Source: Mucilaginibacter sp. UBA5151
GTDB lineage: Bacteria; Bacteroidota; Bacteroidia; Sphingobacteriales; Sphingobacteriaceae
DNA: 62,346 nt
NCBI GenBank assembly: GCA_002413785.1
Contig: DHXR01000079.1
Coordinates: forward strand, 1-62,346
Direction: 5' to 3'
Position numbers and translations under genes: made by a program. Below, in pieces: positions 33,192-42,448 of this stretch. The notes under the pieces are model-generated. The model had not been told where the DNA came from. It saw only the letters and a program-made list of their open reading frames with translations, and searched no databases. Each line of letters opens with the position of its first letter. Position 1 is the stretch's first letter.

Positions 33192-34237
33192 TTTTTCATT
33201 TTTGTCAGCCGTGCAAGGTCAAGTATTGTGATGATACTTCCCTTTTTATCTATCAGTCCCTCATCCTTAAAATCTGACAGCGTCCGGCTGACTGTTTCGG
33301 TAGCCATCCCGGCCATCGCAGCCATATCTTCACGGGTTATTTTAATATTATCGTCGTCTTTATACTGCCTGTTCAGACGAAGCAAAGCCTCGGCCATTCT
33401 TTTCCGTACAGAGTGATATGCCAGTTGTAATAACTGTTCTTCCTTCTCACGGATGTCATTGGAAAGCAGTTTAATAAACTTTTTAGCAACATCGGGATAT
33501 AAATTCATCAGCCGTTCAAACTGCTCTTTCGGAATCAGGCACAGCATACTGTCTTCAAGTGCTGTTGCCGTGTCTGTATAGGCTTCATTCGCCAGCATCG
33601 AATTTATCCCGAGATAATCATCGGTTGAATAAATCCCGGTCATTAATTCACGCCCGTCTTCAGCCAGTTTTACTGTTTTAGCTTTTCCGCTTATCACCAG
33701 ATAAAGGCCATGGCCTTTATCTCCTTCATAATAAATAACCTGGTTCTTTTTAAACTGCCTGCTTTTACGCTCCAGTATTGTTTTCTTTAATTCGGCCAGG
33801 CCGTCGTTTTTTGATACCAGGTTAGTTAACTGATCAAGCGACCTGCTGTAAAAATTCTGTTGCAGTTCCTTTTTCTTCAACCGGCTTTCAATTGAGTTTA
33901 AAAGCTCAAGATCATCAAAGGGCTTGGTCAGGTAATCATCGGCGCCCATTTCCATGCCTTTTCTTAAATCAACCCGCTCTGATTTGGCTGTTAAAAAAAT
34001 AAAGGGCACCGCTGACGTTTCGGGATATTTATTCAGCATATACAATACACCATAACCATCAAGTTCGGGCATCATAATATCGCACAGGATAATGTCCGGC
34101 GTATTTTTTATGGCCAGGTCAACGCCTGTTTTCCCATTATTGGCGGCAAAAACAGTATAGCCGGCCAGTTCAAGTATTTCAACTATGTTTTCGCGGATAT
34201 CATTGTTATCCTCAATAATCAATACTTTTTTAGTCAT
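33188..34237 (-). CDS. Response regulator with receiver and CRP/FNR domains (FixJ-FixK-like hybrid)
   Basis: The 349-residue protein joins a CheY-like receiver (about 1-118) to a CRP/FNR-type regulator. The receiver has the acidic pocket at E9-D10, phospho-acceptor D53 in CDIMMPE, T83 and K105. A linker (about 119-155), a cNMP-binding-like beta-roll (about 156-250), a dimerisation helix and a helix-turn-helix (about 298-332) follow. The recognition helix reads ETVSRTLSDF, with the E-x-x-S-R of FNR and FixK that reads TTGAT half-sites. There are no Fe-S cysteines as in FNR, and the usual cAMP-contact residues are not recognisable. The gene overlaps the upstream kinase by four bases (ATGA). I infer that phosphorylation, not a cofactor, controls it. 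Confidence 0.9.
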   Translation of the reverse strand: MTKKVLIIEDNNDIRENIVEILELAGYTVFAANNGKTGVDLAIKNTPDIILCDIMMPELDGYGVLYMLNKYPETSAVPFIFLTAKSERVDLRKGMEMGADDYLTKPFDDLELLNSIESRLKKKELQQNFYSRSLDQLTNLVSKNDGLAELKKTILERKSRQFKKNQVIYYEGDKGHGLYLVISGKAKTVKLAEDGRELMTGIYSTDDYLGINSMLANEAYTDTATALEDSMLCLIPKEQFERLMNLYPDVAKKFIKLLSNDIREKEEQLLQLAYHSVRKRMAEALLRLNRQYKDDDNIKITREDMAAMAGMATETVSRTLSDFKDEGLIDKKGSIITILDLARLTKMKN

Positions 34238-35433
34238 GTTATCGGAAATGAAATTATAAATATTGTACCATGGTTTACACTGCTCTCAAAATCAACCTTT
34301 CCATTCATCAGGTTGGTATAACGGGCTACAATATTAAGGCCCAAACCGGTCCCCGGTATATTGCCTGTATTATGCGCCCTGAAAAATGCTTCAAATAAAT
34401 GTTTCTGATCGGTTTCAGGAATACCTATGCCATTATCTTTTATTGTAATAATACAGTTTTTGTTATCAATTTCTGTATTAAATTCAATAAAGGTGTTTTC
34501 CCCTGAGTATTTTATTGCATTTGAAACAAGGTTAAAGATACAGTTTTTCAACAGATTTTGATCCAGATTGATCATACTGCTTGTTCCGGTATGCTGGTAG
34601 ATAATGCTTTGATTTTGTTTAGCTACTACCTGCATTTCTTCAGTAATTTCTTCAGACAGTTTTACGAGGTCAAACCGGGTGAATGTCGGCTCAACCTTCC
34701 CGGCCTCCAGTTTTTCGAGTGACAGGAAGTCATTTAAAATTGTGTTCAGGTTACCAACAGCATTTTTTATTTTCCCAACATGTTTGCTGATATTAGGGCT
34801 TTCAGCCCCCCCTGCATATTTATCGACCAGTGAAGCGGATAATTGAATTGCGCTTAATGGCGTCCGGAATTCATGCGAGGCCATCGAAACAAAACGGCTT
34901 TTTAACTGACCAAGTTCTTTTTCCTTTTCAAGTGAAAGGCTTACCTCTTCTTTGGCCTGCTGCAGGGCATCCACAAGGTCTTTTAAAGATTGCGTTCGTT
35001 TTTCCACCTCTTCTTCCAGATGAACGGCATAGCCTTTGAGCTTGTCTTCGGCTGCTTTTTCCCTGCTTAGGTCATGAATAAAGCCATTATATATTTTTCG
35101 TCCTGAAAATTGCACTTCGCTAACAGCTAACCTGAAAGGGAAGGTTTCGCCATTTTTTCTCAAACCAGTAACCTCGCGGCCAATCCCAATAATATGAGGT
35201 TCATTAGTTTGCTGATAACGGTTGATGTATCCGTCGTGCTGTTCCCTGTATGGTGAAGGCATCAACATGGCAATGTTGTTTCCGATCACGGCTTCGGGCG
35301 GATACCCGAATAGTTTACATGCTGAGGGGTTTATCGTTTCAACTTTCCCGTGGTCATCAATAGTAATAATGCCATCTATCGCGTTTTCGATAATTGCTTT
35401 TAGTAAGGCGGCATTTTCCATTATGTTTTCCAT
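34234..35433 (-). CDS. FixL-like PAS histidine kinase, probable haem-based oxygen sensor
   Basis: This 399-residue kinase has no membrane segment. The N-terminal PAS domain (about 5-123) closely follows the FixL haem-PAS pattern: MPSPYREQHDGYINRY, then EPHIIGIGREVTG. H66 matches the FixL proximal haem ligand, and R72, H80 and R86 match the other FixL haem-pocket and signalling residues (H200, R206, H214 and R220 in Bradyrhizobium). A coiled coil (about 125-175) leads to the HisKA domain with phospho-acceptor H187 (ASHEFRTPLSA). The HATPase domain follows (NLVSNAIKYS, DNGIGIP, GTGLGLNI). It is co-translated with the receiver-FNR regulator. Haem binding is inferred from residues, not shown. Confidence 0.9.
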   Translation of the reverse strand: MENIMENAALLKAIIENAIDGIITIDDHGKVETINPSACKLFGYPPEAVIGNNIAMLMPSPYREQHDGYINRYQQTNEPHIIGIGREVTGLRKNGETFPFRLAVSEVQFSGRKIYNGFIHDLSREKAAEDKLKGYAVHLEEEVEKRTQSLKDLVDALQQAKEEVSLSLEKEKELGQLKSRFVSMASHEFRTPLSAIQLSASLVDKYAGGAESPNISKHVGKIKNAVGNLNTILNDFLSLEKLEAGKVEPTFTRFDLVKLSEEITEEMQVVAKQNQSIIYQHTGTSSMINLDQNLLKNCIFNLVSNAIKYSGENTFIEFNTEIDNKNCIITIKDNGIGIPETDQKHLFEAFFRAHNTGNIPGTGLGLNIVARYTNLMNGKVDFESSVNHGTIFIISFPIT

Positions 35434-35461
35434 GTCGGCACGACCGCTTTAGGCCGTGCCG

Positions 35462-35469
35462 CAAATATC
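35462..35469 (-). promoter_or_regulatory. Probable -7 element of the kinase-regulator operon
   Basis: GATATTTG on the minus strand differs from TAnnTTTG at one base. It lies 28 bp before the kinase ATG and 50.5 bp from the centre of the FNR-type box at 35513-35526. Confidence 0.4.
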
Positions 35470-35512
35470 AATATTGGTGATATTGTAAAGGTAACTAATT
35501 TCACGTTAAAAT

Positions 35513-35526
35513 GTGATATTGGTCAC
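35513..35526 (-). promoter_or_regulatory. FNR-type box upstream of the kinase-regulator operon
   Basis: GTGAT-ATTG-GTCAC is a perfect dyad and is close to the FNR/CRP half-site family (TGAT on one side, GTCA on the other). Its position upstream of the sensor gene suggests autoregulation. The stretch 35434-35730 contains no other gene I can support. Confidence 0.5.
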
Positions 35527-35730
35527 TTTTTAACTCATATTCTTTTAGTATGAATCAGGACGAAAACATCCTGTCCGGGCGAAACTATTCAGGAACAGCT
35601 ATTGGCCGGCTACCCTATCTATTGGATATAAAGGAGCTTATAGCCAAGGAACCCGATTTACTAAATCAGAAAACCTTTGCAGTATATTTTTTAAGATTAT
35701 CATGGCACTATAAATCCCGCAATTCCCCTT

Positions 35731-37275
35731 TCATTTTCTCAACTCTCTTTTTAATATTTTCCCCGTGGCATTCATCGGTAAAGCGGCTATAAATTCAATG
35801 CAGCGTGGGTATTTATAGGATGCAATACGTTCCTTTGTCCAGGCTATCAGGTCGATTTCTGAGACGGAATGGCCCTCTTTCAATACAACAAAGGCTTTTA
35901 CCTCCTCTCCCATTTCTTCGTGCGGAATACCAATCACAGCAACCAGTGACACATCTTCGTGTTTTATCATCAGCTCCTCCACTTCGCGCGGGTAAACTTT
36001 CATTCCGCCCCTGCTGATCATATCTTTAGTCCGGTCAACAATAAAGAAATAACCGTCTTCATCTTTAATGGCAATATCACCGGAATGCATCCAGCCGTTT
36101 TTCAGGGCCATTGCTGTTTCTTCCGGCTTTTTATAATAACCTTTCATTACGTTATGCCCCCGGTAAAGCAGTTCCCCTTTTTCCCCGACCGGCACCTCCG
36201 CACCATCAGCATCCACCAGTTTTACTTCAACACCCCAGAATTGTTTGCCTATTGAGCCTGGCTTCCGGACCGCATTCAGCAGATTAAAAGTAACTACAGG
36301 TGAACCTTCGGACATGCCGTAACCTTCGAGAATGGGCACATTAAACCTTTTTTCAAAATCCTCAAGCACCTTTACCGGCAAGGATGCACCGCCAGAACAG
36401 CATAGCTTTAAGGTTTTGGCAATGCTTTCATAGTCGAATTTCGGGTTGGTATAGTTCAATAAACCCCAGTACATGGTAGGCACGCCGGCAAAAACGGTTA
36501 CCTTATGTTTTTGCATCATGTCAAATATTGTTTCCGCATCAAAACGGGTTAACAAAATACCCGAACGGCCTTTGTAAATACCTGCATTCATCATAACTGT
36601 CATTCCAAAAATATGGAACAAAGGCAAAACAATAAGTCCGACATCATCAGCATCATTTTCCATCAGGTCACATATCCCGACAGCGTTTAACAGTAAATTT
36701 GAATGAGTAAGCTCCGCTCCTTTCGGCTTGCCCGTGGTACCCGAAGTATAAATTATGACACAGGTGTCTTCAGCATTACTTTGATGCATTTCAAACGCCG
36801 GTGATTGTTCCGCCATCAGGTCGCTCAAAGTTTGCGTACCTTCAATGGTTGAGGACATCCCCGGCTTTGGCGTGATCATAAAAAAGTGACGGCATTCTTT
36901 CACCGCCGAAAATGCGGCATACCCGATTTCGCCTAAAGGAAAATCAGGCATACCTGCAAAACAAAAATAGGCTTTGGCATCACTGTCGCTGAGATGATAC
37001 TCAATTTCATCTTTTTTTAGCAATACGTTCAACGGCACAACAATTGCCCCAACTTTAATAATGCCAAAGTAAATAATCGGAAAATAAGGCAAATTGGGGC
37101 AGCTTAAAGCCACTTTATCGCCTATATTAATACCAATAGCCCTTAATCCGTTTGCTACCCTGTTGGCCGCCTCATTAATTTGCTTGTAAGAAAAGGTGGT
37201 ATCCATAAACGTAAAGGCAGATTTTGCCGGATACCGCCTGGCGCTGTCTTCCAGGATCACTGATAGGTTTAACAT
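35731..37275 (-). CDS. AMP-forming acyl-CoA ligase (long-chain fatty acid type)
   Basis: This 514-residue adenylate-forming enzyme activates a fatty acid to its CoA thioester. Core motifs are the P-loop-like IIYTSGTTGKPKGAELTH, the substrate/AMP segment EGYGMSEGSPV, the hinge YFFIVDRTKDMISRGGMKVYPREVE, and the C-terminal catalytic Lys in LPMNATGKILKREL. It resembles the FadD group. It is transcribed toward the kinase region without evident linkage to it. Confidence 0.9.
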   Translation of the reverse strand: MLNLSVILEDSARRYPAKSAFTFMDTTFSYKQINEAANRVANGLRAIGINIGDKVALSCPNLPYFPIIYFGIIKVGAIVVPLNVLLKKDEIEYHLSDSDAKAYFCFAGMPDFPLGEIGYAAFSAVKECRHFFMITPKPGMSSTIEGTQTLSDLMAEQSPAFEMHQSNAEDTCVIIYTSGTTGKPKGAELTHSNLLLNAVGICDLMENDADDVGLIVLPLFHIFGMTVMMNAGIYKGRSGILLTRFDAETIFDMMQKHKVTVFAGVPTMYWGLLNYTNPKFDYESIAKTLKLCCSGGASLPVKVLEDFEKRFNVPILEGYGMSEGSPVVTFNLLNAVRKPGSIGKQFWGVEVKLVDADGAEVPVGEKGELLYRGHNVMKGYYKKPEETAMALKNGWMHSGDIAIKDEDGYFFIVDRTKDMISRGGMKVYPREVEELMIKHEDVSLVAVIGIPHEEMGEEVKAFVVLKEGHSVSEIDLIAWTKERIASYKYPRCIEFIAALPMNATGKILKRELRK

Positions 37276-37366
37276 CGCTTAATACAATAAAAGAAAAATA
37301 CCAGGTTTGCTGTAAACCTGTATGTTTATGAAATAATTGGTTAATTCAAATATACTAAAAGCAATC

Positions 37367-39265
37367 TTACGGCGCCATAATGCCTGGATCAATCACCTGG
37401 GGTATCCATACTTTATAAAAAGAGTGTACCCGGCCGTTTCCTGCGGAGGCGTAATCGCAAAGCGTTATACTGACAGGCTTTGCAGGGTTCTCAGTGTACG
37501 ATTCTGGAATAAAATTTGCTTTAAAAAGCATGAAAGTATCTTCGTTATCACCAGGTATTTTGGTGAGCTCAATATAACCTTGCCTGTCGGCCACAGGCTT
37601 CATGATAGCATCGATACCAATGCCTTCAAACCTTGAATCCCTGGCTAAAACAATCGGCCCCCTTATAATGGCCGCACTACGGGGATTGGTTTCAATCTCA
37701 ACTACCCTGCCCCTGAAATCCAGTTCAATTGATATCTTATCTCCTGTTTTCCAGGTACGTTTAACTTTAGCGTATTGTCCGGGCTGCAAGTCGTTAACAG
37801 CTGTTCCGTTAACTGTTAGCTTTGTTACCTTGCTCCAGCCAGGTACACGTATGCTTATTTGCATTTCTTCGGGTTTATTTATAGCTAAGGCCATATTTAT
37901 GATGCCTGATTGTGGGTAATCAGTATGCTGGTAAACTGTAATTTTTTGCCCTTGCGGGCTTTTCAGCACATAATCGCCGTCAGCAAAATAATTAACTTGG
38001 AAACCTTCGTTTCTTTCCATTATAATATGCATTGGTATATTAAACAATCCCCTTGGCCCGTTGGCCTCGCAACAGTTCAACCCCATGCCGCACTGTTCGC
38101 TTCCAGGCAACCTTTGACCATTTAACGGCGTATATTTTGCCCAAACCGCGCCAGCTGCGCTCATTGAACCCAATAAAGCATTATAATAGGTTTTTTCTAC
38201 CTCATCAGCATATTTTGCTTCCCCGGTAAGCCGGAGTAACTGCCCGGAAAGTTTGAGCCAGGTTACCGTTACGCACGTTTCCTGGTAATGATTTACCGGG
38301 CAGTTTTGAACTGATCGCCCGCCAAACCACATTTCCGTAGACACCCCTGAACCTACTATATTGATTTCCGTAGCACGGATATTTTCCCAGGTATTTTCAA
38401 CTGCTGTTTTATAGGTTTCATTGCCGGTTAACCGGTAAAGCTCCAGCAGCCCTTCATAGCACGACATCATTTCATAGGCTTTTTGCCCCTGTTCATAACT
38501 ATACCATACAGCAGGTTTTGGGAAACGTGCACTTACATTTATATTTGATTTGCTGATCAGTTGAGGGCCTTGAGGCGTTTCCCACTGCCTTACTATTTCT
38601 TTTGCAAAATCAAAGTATTTTTTATTCCCCGTATAACCATACAGCAGGCAAATTGGTTCAAGCACGGACGATGCCGCCATTCCCCTATAATTGCCTTTGT
38701 TTACAATAATGCCGTCCTTATAGTTCAAATCATTTATCAGGTTATCGGCAACCCTGGCAGCGCCTTCAAGGCTTTTTTTATCCTTAGTAAGATCGTAATA
38801 AGCAAGCAGGCCGAGCATACAGTATTTTCTACCCCAAATGTCCCATTGCTCCAAACGATGATCTTTGGCATAATTACCTATATAGCCATCAGGGGTTTGC
38901 GTAGCCAACAAACCTGTTACAGCATGGTCAAGCACTTGTTTCAAACGTGTATCAGGATTATACTTATAGGCAAGCACCGCAGACGTAAACCACTTGCCCC
39001 AAAACTCACTTTGCCATAAGTTGGTTTCAGTCCTGTTTTCAGGTTTAAATGGTTCTATTAGCCGGTCAACGTCTTGCGCCAGGATGCGGTTATGTAATGA
39101 TCCGCTTAATTTATCAGCTAAGTACCCTCTCAAATTCACTTCTGAAGAAGGATATAATACATCTTTTACTACACAATAATTTTTGGTTTGGGCCGACAGG
39201 CCCCCCTGACCGATAACTATGATTGCAATAACTGTGTAAAAGGAATTTTTTAAAATATTGTTCAT
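37367..39265 (-). CDS. Secreted GH127-type glycoside hydrolase (beta-L-arabinofuranosidase family, DUF1680)
   Basis: This exported protein of 632 residues has a signal peptide ending GGLSAQT and a large alpha-barrel (about 90-420) followed by beta domains. The zinc/cysteine centre of GH127 is visible: E329-T-C331 and adjacent C398-C399 in NCCEANGPRGL. These correspond to the metal ligands and the nucleophile Cys of characterised beta-L-arabinofuranosidases, and an acid in STEMWF precedes them. The substrate is therefore probably a furanosidic arabinose linkage, but related families vary. ATG 39265 is preceded by TAATTTTG with only 5 bp between, suggesting a leaderless transcript. Confidence 0.82.
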   Translation of the reverse strand: MNNILKNSFYTVIAIIVIGQGGLSAQTKNYCVVKDVLYPSSEVNLRGYLADKLSGSLHNRILAQDVDRLIEPFKPENRTETNLWQSEFWGKWFTSAVLAYKYNPDTRLKQVLDHAVTGLLATQTPDGYIGNYAKDHRLEQWDIWGRKYCMLGLLAYYDLTKDKKSLEGAARVADNLINDLNYKDGIIVNKGNYRGMAASSVLEPICLLYGYTGNKKYFDFAKEIVRQWETPQGPQLISKSNINVSARFPKPAVWYSYEQGQKAYEMMSCYEGLLELYRLTGNETYKTAVENTWENIRATEINIVGSGVSTEMWFGGRSVQNCPVNHYQETCVTVTWLKLSGQLLRLTGEAKYADEVEKTYYNALLGSMSAAGAVWAKYTPLNGQRLPGSEQCGMGLNCCEANGPRGLFNIPMHIIMERNEGFQVNYFADGDYVLKSPQGQKITVYQHTDYPQSGIINMALAINKPEEMQISIRVPGWSKVTKLTVNGTAVNDLQPGQYAKVKRTWKTGDKISIELDFRGRVVEIETNPRSAAIIRGPIVLARDSRFEGIGIDAIMKPVADRQGYIELTKIPGDNEDTFMLFKANFIPESYTENPAKPVSITLCDYASAGNGRVHSFYKVWIPQVIDPGIMAP

Positions 39266-39270
39266 AATCA

Positions 39271-39278
39271 CAAAATTA
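39271..39278 (-). promoter_or_regulatory. TAnnTTTG element 5 bp before the GH127 ATG
   Basis: TAATTTTG on the minus strand is an exact -7 match. Transcription would begin at or within a few bases of the ATG at 39265. No TTTG is evident at -33. Confidence 0.5.
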
Positions 39279-39326
39279 TATTAAATATCCGCTTTTTTGA
39301 TGCTAAATCATTCTGATAATTCAAAC

Positions 39327-42203
39327 CTAAAACACAGTTACCGGCACAATAATTTCAAAGCGGTTTCGGCCGGCGCCGCCAAATTGGTCCCTGTCTATCA
39401 GATAGCTGTACCTGAAACCAAAAGAAACCGCCCCCTGGTTAAACAACTGGGAGTCAAAATACACTTCGGCCCCGGCGGAACGGAACATACCTTTAAATCT
39501 GTTGCCATCAGTGTAAAAATCTTTGACATGTGTGTAGTCATAAAAGGCATTGGCCCTTATCCGCAGCAGGTAAAATGTATTGGCAACACCTGCGTCGGGG
39601 TAAGCTATAGGGAAGTGATAATTTACACCGGCTTTATTCATATCAAACAGGTTTTCGGCAGTATATCCCCTTGAAAAAGGAAAATCGTTTGAAAAATCGT
39701 TTAAATCTGTCTTGTTCCTTTGCTGGTGAGCGAGATTTATCACCAGGTTATGGTTGACATCAAAACCAGGAAAATAAAAGGACCCGGTCGCAAGAAACTG
39801 ATCAGCATAAGTTCCGCTGATAACAGATTTATAGTTTAATGAAATACTTTGCCCAAAGCGGGGATAAATGTTTTGCTTTGCCTGCTGGATGCTGTTGCTA
39901 AAATTGATGTAGTTATTGCTGTAGGTATATGATTGGTTGGCCTGCGGATAGAAAGCCCTGGCATAATACAGGTCGCTGCCGGCTTGCAAAAACGTTAAAT
40001 TTTTACCGTAGCTTAAGTTTAGCGGCAGTTGGAGGCCGGCATGCAGGTCGGTTTGATTAAAATAATAATTGTTTTTACTTTGGTTATTATATCCCTGCCT
40101 GTTAAAAATATACCCGGCCCCACCCGAAATATAAGGGAACAAAGCCCCGTAAACCGCGCTGAACCCAAACTCTTTATAGCCCTCATCACGGTTATAAGTA
40201 AATGAAAGCTGTGATTGCAGGGTATTCAGTACATTTTCACCTTCAAGGTTCAAAGTGTAGTTCGGGTCGTTAAAATCAGGGATCAGGCTATGAAAATTGA
40301 TTAAATGATGGGCTTTATGGTATTGGGTAACAGGCAGCGGATCATTTTTTACCCTATCAAGTAAATCAGTTGAACTGTCCCTTTTCAGGGCGCTGATACC
40401 AAAATCAGGCAAGCCGCCTGGGATTTCGGTACTGACCGCTGTCCATTGAAGGTCTTGTTTGTTTTTTTCATTTAAATGATAGCCAAAAGCGCTTAGTCCA
40501 ACCCATGCGAATTTATTGTTGCTGACAGCGGGTTCATAGTTCCCTATTGTACGATTTGGAATTTGAGTGCTCAATTCTAAAAGCTTAAAGGTTTTTAAAT
40601 TTAAGGCAAATATGCGGTCGTCAATACCCGAAGTAGCTGAGAAATAAACAGTGTCATTTTTCACAAGCGGAAACGCAATCGGCTGGTACGAAAACGGCAG
40701 CAAATAGGTATTGCTTCCTGTTTTTATATCTATCAGATCTAATGACATTTTGCCTTTTGGGGTACGTATGGCAGCAATTAAATGATCATTACCATAAAAC
40801 TTCGGATAAGTATAAAACAAGTTTTCTTTATTGGGGACGATGGAAACAAGCCGTCCGGTTTCCGTATTTATCAGATGAAGATCGCACTTGCCGTTAGTCC
40901 CTTCCTTAACGGTCACAATGGTTTTGCCGTCAGGGCTAAAATCAGGCGAAAAGTATTTGGTATTTTTAGTAATCCGATGTTCTTTGCTTGTATTTACATC
41001 CAGCAACATTAGTTCGCTGTAATTGCGGTAGTTCCAGCGCAAATCGGGCCGGTAAGCTGCATAAACTATTTTACCATCATGGTAGGCAAAATAGGTATCT
41101 AATGAAGTGCTCCTAACGGCTATTTCCCTTTCGTGGTTTCCGATTTTTACAACAAACACCGGAATATGATCATAAGTGCTTTTCATGTAAATGAGCGTGC
41201 TGTCATTCACAAAAGCCGGATATTCCCGGTCAGCTTCAAAATGTTTGTGTACTTCTGATTGCCGGATATGCGATGAAACAGCTAAAGAATTATAGTTCTT
41301 TGATGAGTCAGGCTTTTTGAACGGCTGTACGCCACTCACTTGCTGTTTAAAAGAGTCAAATGCGTTATTTCTGAACTGCTCAAAACCCTCTCCCGAATAT
41401 TTCTTAATTGCTTTTTGAAACGGATAAAAGACACCAGTGTATGCAGCCGCATCATGGGTTACTTTTTTCCAGAAATCATCGCCATATTTTTCCCGGCCGT
41501 AGGAGACCAGCATATAACCCGTGGGGTACCAATCCGGGATAAAATCACGATAGGACCCATTTCTGAGTTTCATCCAGCTATAATCTTTGCCTGTAGCCCA
41601 TAAAGCCCGGTAGCCATTGAAAAAATATGGCAGCCTGCCCCTGCCCTGTTCGCTTACATGGGTCTCATTGAAAACAGCATCACCCTCAAAAAACCAGTTT
41701 GGTATGGCTACGTCGTTAGCCAACGCCTGCCCGCCTTCGCCAAAAAGCAACCTTAGCACATGCGAAAAGCCCACATTAAAATTATTATACTGCTGCACAT
41801 GCCTGAACTCGTGAATAGCCAACTGCTCCGGCCACGACAGGCTGCCTATATCAAAACTATTCTGTTCCGGCGTTAAAAAAAACTCACTCCTGAAAGGCGC
41901 CAAACCTACATAGGCATTAGCAACTGTAGTTTGGTTTTGCAATAAAATACTGATCTGACGCTGCTTAAACCCGATAGTTGGCTGAATGGCCTTGTTCATT
42001 TGCTTTACAATATTCGCAACCATTAAACCCGCGGAATCAAGGCCTTCGGGGAAAATTACTTTTGCAACAGGCAGGTCTATCTGCTTCCAGTTGATGGACG
42101 GGGGGTTGCCGCCGAACTGCTGGGCGCTTGTTTTAACGGCGGTGGCAGTGAGGAGCAGCAGTGAAATTAAAAGTTGCAGGGGTATTTTGGGTAACCTTAT
42201 CAT
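39327..42203 (-). CDS. Gluzincin metalloprotease - beta-propeller - outer-membrane barrel fusion protein
   Basis: This protein of about 958 residues has three parts. After the signal peptide (ending VKTSAQQ) comes a peptidase-MA-like domain (about 35-290) with the zinc motif HEFRHVQQ and a downstream WFFEGDAVFNET that supplies the third ligand Glu. A TolB/PD40-like propeller region follows (about 320-640, with DFSPDGKTIVTVKEG). The C-terminal third alternates aromatic and polar residues, carries many NNYINFSNS-like strands and ends in Phe, as outer-membrane barrels do. I infer a surface- or periplasm-facing protease anchored in the outer membrane. ATG 42203 is chosen over an upstream in-frame TTG. 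Confidence 0.72.
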   Translation of the reverse strand: MIRLPKIPLQLLISLLLLTATAVKTSAQQFGGNPPSINWKQIDLPVAKVIFPEGLDSAGLMVANIVKQMNKAIQPTIGFKQRQISILLQNQTTVANAYVGLAPFRSEFFLTPEQNSFDIGSLSWPEQLAIHEFRHVQQYNNFNVGFSHVLRLLFGEGGQALANDVAIPNWFFEGDAVFNETHVSEQGRGRLPYFFNGYRALWATGKDYSWMKLRNGSYRDFIPDWYPTGYMLVSYGREKYGDDFWKKVTHDAAAYTGVFYPFQKAIKKYSGEGFEQFRNNAFDSFKQQVSGVQPFKKPDSSKNYNSLAVSSHIRQSEVHKHFEADREYPAFVNDSTLIYMKSTYDHIPVFVVKIGNHEREIAVRSTSLDTYFAYHDGKIVYAAYRPDLRWNYRNYSELMLLDVNTSKEHRITKNTKYFSPDFSPDGKTIVTVKEGTNGKCDLHLINTETGRLVSIVPNKENLFYTYPKFYGNDHLIAAIRTPKGKMSLDLIDIKTGSNTYLLPFSYQPIAFPLVKNDTVYFSATSGIDDRIFALNLKTFKLLELSTQIPNRTIGNYEPAVSNNKFAWVGLSAFGYHLNEKNKQDLQWTAVSTEIPGGLPDFGISALKRDSSTDLLDRVKNDPLPVTQYHKAHHLINFHSLIPDFNDPNYTLNLEGENVLNTLQSQLSFTYNRDEGYKEFGFSAVYGALFPYISGGAGYIFNRQGYNNQSKNNYYFNQTDLHAGLQLPLNLSYGKNLTFLQAGSDLYYARAFYPQANQSYTYSNNYINFSNSIQQAKQNIYPRFGQSISLNYKSVISGTYADQFLATGSFYFPGFDVNHNLVINLAHQQRNKTDLNDFSNDFPFSRGYTAENLFDMNKAGVNYHFPIAYPDAGVANTFYLLRIRANAFYDYTHVKDFYTDGNRFKGMFRSAGAEVYFDSQLFNQGAVSFGFRYSYLIDRDQFGGAGRNRFEIIVPVTVF

Positions 42204-42280
42204 CAGGGGTGAAAGTAAGCACAAATTATTAATTGTCTGAATCAGAATTTACAGAATTTTAGAATTAACAGGATTAAAGC

Positions 42281-42391
42281 TTGTCTGAACCTGAATTTTT
42301 CGAATTAAAGAATTTAACGAATTATCTTTCATAACTATATCCGATTGACATTCTGTTAATTCCGAAATTCCATAAATTCGGGTTCAGACAA
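42281..42391. repeat. Intergenic element bounded by TTGTCTGAACC / GGTTCAGACAA
   Basis: This second copy of the 13963-14067 family has perfect 11-bp ends (42281-42291 and 42381-42391) and internal AATTCG words that fold back on themselves. A half copy beginning TTGTCTGAATCAG lies just upstream at 42233. The element fills the divergent gap between the protease-barrel and Hsp70 genes. Confidence 0.7.
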
Positions 42392-42448
42392 AAAAATCAG
42401 ATTTCAAACACAAAACACTTAAATGACACAGCATAAGCCAAAACTCTA

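Noticed and set aside
35550..35792. 80-residue reading frame after the FNR box
   Set aside because: It overlaps the end of the acyl-CoA ligase gene, its second half is the antisense of that gene, and no recognisable domain is seen. The first 50 residues could be a small protein, but support is too weak.
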